Of a DNA stretch of 64,000 nt, positions 59,901 to 64,000 are shown one piece after another. Each line of letters begins with the position of its first letter. Within the stretch, counting starts at the first letter, position 1. Source of the stretch: Peptococcaceae bacterium UBA7702 (lineage in GTDB: Bacteria > Bacillota > Dehalobacteriia > UBA7702). Both the position numbers and the translations under genes were made by a program. The DNA lies in NCBI GenBank assembly GCA_002482535.1, contig DLGE01000005.1, positions 1 to 64,000 of the forward strand, read 5' to 3'. Below the pieces are notes generated by a model, which ran no database searches, had not been told where the DNA came from, and saw only the letters and a program-made list of their open reading frames with translations.

Positions 59901-59963
59901 ACTCGGGCCCAGGCCGCGGCGCTGATCCATCGCTTTATGGTTTGCTTTACAGAAAGTGAATGA
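56946..59963 (+). CDS. Large SLH surface protein with repetitive beta-solenoid-like region
   Basis: A 1005-residue exported protein. A signal peptide (ISTIFSFFTVFCLLLTVSAG) precedes about 600 residues of imperfect 35-45-residue repeats with the pattern ITAxGDIxLxNxGxGxxxGxAxxTSxxGxVxVSxxxxxPxxxG, typical of a right-handed beta-helix. A second beta region follows (~670-820), then three SLH repeats (AIVTILWRLEG, QFATILYRYA, AAALIHRFM) that anchor it to the wall. It probably acts as an adhesin or S-layer-associated filament; no enzymatic motif is visible. Start chosen at 56946 with GGAGG upstream. Confidence 0.88.
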   Translation: MKKISTIFSFFTVFCLLLTVSAGVRAEDEAVFYVGNTNVTAVEEGTTYWQKDEGDGPATEFTQTGAAAGNCLFSVTYDAAEGYTLSVDGLDVTTYGVHSAGGSTHQGGILCLSDLDILVNDGGLSVTETAAAVSGIYVNGALDIAGTGDLTVSSAYIAVNTALTGDVGGEVALSCTGAIPTVVGNLSLTAGGDIRLTSANFFAVSGNTELTSENGGVTVSASSSNPAMIGNLTVEAYDDVTLENKGTGSIVQGTAEITSQNGGITGHSQGASSPAFIGATEMTAKGAINLINEEHMVFTSSADLTSENDRIMVSGDSANPVIAATATISAYGDVTVLNTDSGMVMGSAANLTSTMGSVTVTSASNAPTIVGTAAITAKADIIVHNDVGAAVGSNATLNSSAGKVSVIGNTVNSPVIVGSATVQAQGDIGITCAAAGGFAVGNSANLTSDNGKVTLSCDANAPLVAGDAKITAKGNVSLTNQGNNGMAISNDTDITSTAGTVTLSSAIIAPETESTAEITAYGDIILTATAEGGNGFCIGGAADFTSQHGSIDLSGNSTNPLFIGAATLCAATDLSAVNGGSGAVFAGSASLAAKNGDINVTSAGNVAANGIVTVNLGALAKAATFTAATCADPAGFACDMLAYRVFGGADKEHLAAVSLTDAKNYACVQFQLALGVTAGSTNLGDFTDHGSGHYTVTAADALTYEQGGTLAKGVYLGVYFNGLSGVNGTDYYLSYGDSAGVTWDEHKKITANGSEADPSLYMNLIDGEKTVYVYFDADGAAVHCPGIVLSLQYQIPDGAAYHDGAKDFTWNGDSWVQQVNNPFRDVLEGRWYVDDVLYVYEKGLMIGTGEDTFSPGDYITRGAIVTILWRLEGKPVAASAVSFADVADGAYYAPAVVWAAEHNLVKGYGQDKFGPKDVITREQFATILYRYAVYKGYDVSGSADLSGFTDAGHISAYALPAVKWANANGLMNGTSAAHLSPQNGATRAQAAALIHRFMVCFTESE

Positions 59964-60207
59964 GGTTAGCTTTTTGTGGAACTTCCAATATATGTCTTGT
60001 CGATCAGCCGGTCAACGATCATTGACAAAAGGTTCATCGGTAACCTCCGGTAAATCCGCGCCTCCCTTTGTTTTTTGAACCGTTGTGTTAAAATATGGTC
60101 AAATAAGGGATCGTTGCGCATATTTTTCCCACCGGGTTGAATTCATCAATGATGAACGGGCCGATGGCGAGGTGTTAAATTTCTTGAACAAAATTGATAA
60201 AATTGTC

Positions 60208-60236
60208 TTGCCTTTTTAAAATCCCTATGATAAAAT
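60208..60236 (+). promoter_or_regulatory. Promoter of the 60.2-kb candidate RNA
   Basis: TTGCCT (60208-60213), 17 bases, TAAAAT (60231-60236). Confidence 0.5.
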
Positions 60237-60241
60237 AATTT

Positions 60242-60421
60242 CAGGGGGTACTACATATAGTTTGCGTACTGTTTCATACGTGTATGAGATGGTGATATTC
60301 GTATACTTCTTAGTACCCGTTACGATTTTTATACAAGCTATGTCATCTTAGCGATGTTCTTAGCAATGTATTAACTCAGATGTTTGAGGTGTTTGATTCG
60401 TAATCAGGCACCTCATTTTTT
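60242..60421 (+). ncRNA. Candidate ~180-nt RNA or riboswitch leader, class unknown
   Basis: From the predicted start the RNA shows GGGTACTA pairing with TAGTACCC (8 bp) around an inner hairpin TCATAC-GT-GTATGA, a repetitive stretch (TTAGCGATG, TTAGCAATG), and a terminator (60386-60421). It could be a free sRNA or an attenuator for the transporter operon. It matches no riboswitch I can recall. Confidence 0.4.
60386..60421 (+). terminator. Terminator of the candidate RNA
   Basis: GAGGTGTTTGATT, loop CGT, AATCAGGCACCTC (with two G-U pairs), then ATTTTTT. Confidence 0.88.
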
Positions 60422-60446
60422 AATATCAAAATGGGAGGTGAGACCG

Positions 60447-60512
60447 ATGAGAAGGTTAGAGGGATTTTTCTATACTCATAAATTTCGAACCATCGTAATC
60501 CTCTGCCGCTGA
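60447..60512 (+). CDS. Possible 21-codon small open frame
   Basis: ATG behind a strong GGGAGGTGA (60433-60441) reads MRRLEGFFYTHKFRTIVILCR. The stop lies in the loop of a GCCGC-TGA-GCGGC hairpin. It may be a leader peptide for the betaine transporter or a small protein; evidence rests on the ribosome site only. Confidence 0.35.
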   Translation: MRRLEGFFYTHKFRTIVILCR

Positions 60513-60729
60513 GCGGCATGTGGGATATATCGAATGGATCAAATCCGTTGATTCATTACAGCTTGTAAAATATCTCTTTCACGGATAGGGTCAGGATAGG
60601 TTTCATAAATTATCAGGGCTATCATGATGATCATGAAATGAAGCCTAAAAACGTAATAAAACGATATTCGTTTCCTAAATATTTCTAACCAAGAATTTTA
60701 TTAACAGTTGATGAGTGGAGGTTGGGGCG

Positions 60730-61749
60730 TTGAGAAAAGGATCATTTTTATATATTTTATGTGCAACTCTTAGTATTTTGGTTTTAATGACAGTTTCAGC
60801 TTGTAACGGTAATTCTGATTCAAGCGGTGCCGGCGGGAAGATCAAGGTTGTTTTTGGCGATCCCGGTTGGGACAGCGTGAAGATTCATGACGCCGTTGCA
60901 ATGTTCATTGGAGAAGCGGCTTACGATATCGATGCGGAAGAGGTCTCCGGTTCAACGGCGGTGACTTACAGCGGTTTAAAGAGCGGTGATATTGATGTTT
61001 ACATGGAAACCTGGTCCAACAATATCGCCACTTACGATGAGGATGTTGAAGACGGCATCATCAAGGAACTTTCCGTTAATTACGACGATAACGCCCAAGG
61101 GCTTTACGTGCCCAGCTACGTCATCGAAGGCGACTCCTCTCGGGGCATCAAGGCTTCGGCTCCGGATTTAAAAACCGTGGCCGATCTTAAAAAATACAGC
61201 AGCGTCTTCAAGGATCCCGACGACCCCGGCAAAGGGCGGATTTATGGGGCGATGTCCGGCTGGGAAGTCGATGAAGTGATGCGCGCAAAATACGAATATT
61301 ACGGCCTTGACAGCAACTATAACTATGTGGATCCCGGCTCCGATTCGGCTTTGGCGGCAGCCATCGCGTCTGCCTATGAAAAAGGAGAGGCCATCGTTGC
61401 CTATTATTGGACGCCGACCTGGATTACGGGGAAATACGATCTGGTGTTATTAGGAGATAACCCTTATGACGCGGCGGATTATGAAAAAGGGGCCTGCGCT
61501 TGCCCAAGCGTGCGGGTTACCGTATGCGCCAACAGCGCGTTTTATGAAGAAGCGCCGGAGTTCTGTGAATTTTTAAGCAAATATCAGACCTCCAGTGATT
61601 TAACGGCGGAAGCTCTTGCCTATATCAACGATAACGATGCAAGCTATGAGGACGCCGCAAAATGGTTTTTGCATCAACACGATGATTTACTTGATCAATG
61701 GTTGCCTGGGGATAAGGCCCAATTGGTACGTGAAGCATTGGCTGAATGA
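60730..61749 (+). CDS. opuAC: Glycine betaine/proline ABC transporter substrate-binding lipoprotein
   Basis: A ~339-residue lipoprotein: signal (YILCATLSILVLMTVSACN, lipid-modified Cys) and an OpuAC-type binding domain (KVVFGDPGWDSVKIHDAVAM, SGLKSGDIDVYMETWSNNI, YWTPTWITGKYDLV). Trp/Tyr residues of this kind form the aromatic box for quaternary ammonium groups. Start TTG at 60730, with GGAGG eight bases ahead; a GTG at 60715 overlaps that site. First gene of an SBP-permease-ATPase operon. Confidence 0.9.
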   Translation: MRKGSFLYILCATLSILVLMTVSACNGNSDSSGAGGKIKVVFGDPGWDSVKIHDAVAMFIGEAAYDIDAEEVSGSTAVTYSGLKSGDIDVYMETWSNNIATYDEDVEDGIIKELSVNYDDNAQGLYVPSYVIEGDSSRGIKASAPDLKTVADLKKYSSVFKDPDDPGKGRIYGAMSGWEVDEVMRAKYEYYGLDSNYNYVDPGSDSALAAAIASAYEKGEAIVAYYWTPTWITGKYDLVLLGDNPYDAADYEKGACACPSVRVTVCANSAFYEEAPEFCEFLSKYQTSSDLTAEALAYINDNDASYEDAAKWFLHQHDDLLDQWLPGDKAQLVREALAE

Positions 61750-61764
61750 TAGAGGTACATTGAT

Positions 61765-62631
61765 ATGCCGGATTGGATTTTGACATTTCCTGAGCAGATT
61801 TCCATTGATATTAGACAACCGATTGATGATGGAATCCAGTATATGGTGGTTCATTGGAATGGCTTTTTTGATGGCTTGACCAGTATATTGCGGGGGCTCC
61901 TCGACGGTATCGGCGCCGTCATCAATCATATCCCCTGGTGGGTTCTGCTGATCATGGTGTTTGCGCTTACGTTAAAAGCAACCCATAAATGGTTAAGGGC
62001 AATTTTATATACAGCCTTATTGTTCTTTATCGGTACCATGGGGCTTTGGGTCCTGATGAACCAAACCCTGACCATCGTTGTGGCCTCGGTGCTGATTTCA
62101 CTGCTGCTGGGATTCCCTCTTGGCATTTTCATTGCCTTCAGCAAAAAAGGCTATGCCCTCGTCCGCCCGATCCTTGATTTGATGCAGACGATGCCGAGTT
62201 TTGTCTATCTGATTCCCGCCGTGATGTTGCTGGGCCTTGGCAATGTGCCGGCGGTGATTGCCACGACGATTTATGCGGTGCCTCCCATTGTGCGTCTGAC
62301 CTGCCACGGCATTCAGCAGGTCAACAGTGAAGTGGTGGAGGCGGCCCAAGCTTTTGGCTCCACAAAAATGCAGACATTGATTAAGGTGCAAATCCCCCAG
62401 GCGATGTCAACGATTATGACCGGTGTAAACCAAACGATCATGATGGCCATTGCCATGGTGGTGACCTGTTCAATGATTGGGGCAACCGGTCTCGGTTCCG
62501 AAGTCATCATCGGCATCAACCGTCTCGATAGCGGTCGGGGATTTGCCGCCGGTATCGCCATTGTGATTGTGGCCATTGTCATTGACCGGCTCACCCAGGA
62601 AGTCGTAAAAAGTGATGGGGAAACAGAATGA
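61765..62631 (+). CDS. opuAB: Glycine betaine ABC transporter permease
   Basis: A 288-residue OpuAB/ProW-type permease with about seven helices. The EAA loop is EAAQAFGSTKMQTLIKVQIPQA, and PILDLMQTMPSFVYLIPAVMLLG and IYAVPPIVRLT are hallmark stretches. It forms the membrane channel for betaine import under osmotic stress. It lies 15 bases after the binding-protein gene and overlaps the ATPase gene by four bases. Confidence 0.95.
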   Translation: MPDWILTFPEQISIDIRQPIDDGIQYMVVHWNGFFDGLTSILRGLLDGIGAVINHIPWWVLLIMVFALTLKATHKWLRAILYTALLFFIGTMGLWVLMNQTLTIVVASVLISLLLGFPLGIFIAFSKKGYALVRPILDLMQTMPSFVYLIPAVMLLGLGNVPAVIATTIYAVPPIVRLTCHGIQQVNSEVVEAAQAFGSTKMQTLIKVQIPQAMSTIMTGVNQTIMMAIAMVVTCSMIGATGLGSEVIIGINRLDSGRGFAAGIAIVIVAIVIDRLTQEVVKSDGETE

Positions 62632-63812
62632 GTGACGAAAAAGATATCATTATCAGAGCGGAACATCTTTACAAACTATACGGCGTCAATAAAGGGGCGG
62701 CGCAAGCACTGATCAAAGAAGGTTTCGGCAAAGAGGAGATCTTTAGGCAAACCGGTGTTACTGTTGCCATCGATCATGTTTCCTTTGCCGTAGAACGTAA
62801 GAAAATTTATGTTTTGATCGGACTATCCGGTTCCGGTAAGTCCACCGTTGTGCGCTGTCTCAACGGTTTAAACCGGCCGACATCGGGAAAAGTCCTTTTT
62901 AACGGTGAGAATATTCAGGAATTCAGTAAAAAAGAGCTTTTGGATTACCGGCGCAACCGGATTTCCATGGTATTCCAAAACTTTGGCCTGATGTCCCATC
63001 GGGATGTTTTATCCAATGTGGCTTACGGACTTGAAGTGCGCGGCGTCCAAAAGGCTAAGCGGGAAGAGAAAGCAAGGGAAATCATTGCCATGGTGGGCCT
63101 TGAAGGTTGGGAGCATAAGAGTATTGCCAACTTGAGCGGCGGCATGCGGCAGCGTGTCGGCATTGCCCGGGCTCTGACCAACGATCCCGATGTTTTGCTT
63201 ATGGATGAACCTTTTTCCGCTCTTGATCCCCTGGTACGCAATGATATGCAGAATGAACTGCTGCTGCTTCAGAAAAAACTCAATAAAACAGTGGTTTTTA
63301 TTACCCATGATATCAATGAGGCCTTTAAACTTGGGGATACCGTTACCATCATGAAAGACGGTAAAATGATTCAAACGGCAACACCGGAAGGGATGACCTC
63401 CCATCCGGCAGATGAATACGTTGAAAAATTCATCAACAGCGCCAATAAATCCCAGGTATTTTGTGCCGAACATATTATGTGTGCGCCGCCCTGCACGGTG
63501 AATCTATACGACGGCGCCAACTTTGCCGCCGCGCAAATGCGTAATTTAGGGGTAACCAATGCTTATGTCGTCAATGAAGCATCCCAGTATTTGGGTATGC
63601 TCTCCTTGGAGCAGGTGCTCCGTGCTGAAAAAGGGGAAGCCTCGCTCTCTGACCTGATTATGAAAAAGCAGCCCACCGTAACAAAAACCACCCGGATTTA
63701 CGATTTAATGCCCGTGGCCGCCGCCGCCCAGTATCCCATCGCCGTAATTGACGCAAAAGAGCGTTTGCTGGGCATCGTTACCCAGGCGGAAGTATTGAAA
63801 TCTTTGGTGTAA
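62628..63812 (+). CDS. opuAA: Glycine betaine ABC transporter ATP-binding protein with CBS pair
   Basis: A 394-residue ATPase: Walker A LIGLSGSGKSTVVR, Q-loop MVFQNFGLM, signature NLSGGMRQRVGIA, Walker B VLLMDEPFSALDP, switch FITHDINEAF. The last ~120 residues form two CBS domains (CAEHIMCAPP, LSDLIMKKQPTVTKTTRIYDLM), which in OpuA gate transport by ionic strength and c-di-AMP. The ATG overlaps the permease stop (ATGA). Confidence 0.95.
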   Translation: MSDEKDIIIRAEHLYKLYGVNKGAAQALIKEGFGKEEIFRQTGVTVAIDHVSFAVERKKIYVLIGLSGSGKSTVVRCLNGLNRPTSGKVLFNGENIQEFSKKELLDYRRNRISMVFQNFGLMSHRDVLSNVAYGLEVRGVQKAKREEKAREIIAMVGLEGWEHKSIANLSGGMRQRVGIARALTNDPDVLLMDEPFSALDPLVRNDMQNELLLLQKKLNKTVVFITHDINEAFKLGDTVTIMKDGKMIQTATPEGMTSHPADEYVEKFINSANKSQVFCAEHIMCAPPCTVNLYDGANFAAAQMRNLGVTNAYVVNEASQYLGMLSLEQVLRAEKGEASLSDLIMKKQPTVTKTTRIYDLMPVAAAAQYPIAVIDAKERLLGIVTQAEVLKSLV

Positions 63813-63862
63813 AAAACGACAATACGATGAGGAGAAGATAAAAAATATAGGAGGTACCATTC

Positions 63863-64000
63863 ATGAAAAAGAAGAAAATGGAGCCGTATCTTATGTCGGT
63901 TCTTTCCAGCAGACTGTACAGTATCGGTTTGGAAATGACCAATACGCTGATGAGAACAGCAAGATCACAGCTGATGAGCGTCTGTCATGATTTGTCCACC
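63863..64000 (+). CDS. Hydantoinase B/oxoprolinase family protein, 5-prime end only
   Basis: A frame open to the window end, with AGGAGGT at 63849-63855. The N-terminus reads EPYLMSVLSSRLYSIGLEM and then MRTARSQLMSVCHDLST, which parallels the start of hydantoinase-B/N-methylhydantoinase beta subunits (EEMGxxLxRTAxS...DxS). Such subunits hydrolyse 5-oxoproline or hydantoins with ATP, usually beside a hydantoinase A. Only 46 codons are visible. Confidence 0.65.
   Translation, partial: MKKKKMEPYLMSVLSSRLYSIGLEMTNTLMRTARSQLMSVCHDLST

Larger units (their letters stand above)
59964..60729. other. Intergenic region with candidate RNA and small frame
   Basis: 766 bases between the SLH protein and the glycine-betaine operon. 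It contains a promoter (60208-60236), a candidate RNA ending in a terminator (60242-60421) and a 21-codon frame (60447-60512). The rest is AT-rich and unassigned. Confidence 0.6.

Noticed and set aside
60242..60421. Identification of the 60.2-kb RNA as 6S RNA
   Set aside because: The length fits, but the ends do not pair and no large central bubble can be drawn.

Overview
The window looks like chromosome of an anaerobic, endospore-forming Bacillota (Clostridia-like). The evidence is a GerA/GerC/GerB germinant receptor operon with a SigG-like promoter, four proteins ending in SLH domains (S-layer-type anchoring), an oxygen-defence cluster (superoxide reductase, FprA, rubrerythrin fusion), Gram-positive TTGACA/TATAAT promoters and AGGAGG ribosome sites, intrinsic terminators, a SAM-I riboswitch and the NiaR-nadABC arrangement. 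No prophage, insertion sequence, CRISPR array or rRNA was seen.

Layout. 0-4.6 kb: PAS/AAA+ regulator, threonine ammonia-lyase, RidA, an HExxH protein and two small zinc-ribbon proteins. 4.7-8.3 kb: secreted phosphatase-fold enzyme, cytidylate-kinase-like protein, rqcP-hup-mazG. 8.4-14.6 kb: three NodB polysaccharide deacetylases (two with SLH), an acyltransferase, an EamA-type membrane protein and a repeat lipoprotein. 15.2-19.7 kb: a surface subtilase with InlB-type repeats and SLH, then an O-antigen-ligase-like protein. 19.8-25.1 kb: MetE-like protein, then the redox cluster and a divergent Crp/Fnr regulator. 25.2-29.8 kb: tRNA(CAU), comEA-comEC, amidase, DUF421 protein, tRNA-Ala. 30.1-35.7 kb: two SBBP-repeat paralogues and a collagen-like protein, none with a signal peptide, possibly spore-surface components. 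36.3-42.7 kb: chemotaxis receptor, alpha/beta hydrolase, DUF2975/HTH pair, riboswitch-controlled N-formylglutamate-amidohydrolase-like gene and an unknown gene. 43.0-50.3 kb: glutamate dehydrogenase, ger operon, a coiled-coil protein and a HAD phosphatase. 50.7-56.7 kb: KimA-like permease and niaR-nadA-nadB-nadC. 56.9-64 kb: very large SLH surface protein, a possible ~180-nt RNA, a glycine-betaine ABC transporter and the start of a hydantoinase-B-like gene.

Most unusual signals: (1) two diverged copies (about 6.60-6.85 and 13.78-14.01 kb) of a ~170-nt element with compensatory pairing that favours an RNA on the minus strand; in each copy the core lies between two mutually similar terminator hairpins. 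(2) A complete SAM-I transcription attenuator in front of an N-formylglutamate-amidohydrolase-family gene, an unexpected target. (3) A flavin reductase-rubredoxin-rubrerythrin-rubredoxin fusion. (4) The putative spore-surface module. (5) Unassigned leaders or RNAs at 50.49-50.68 and 60.24-60.42 kb. All function calls come from reading the sequence; no database search was run.
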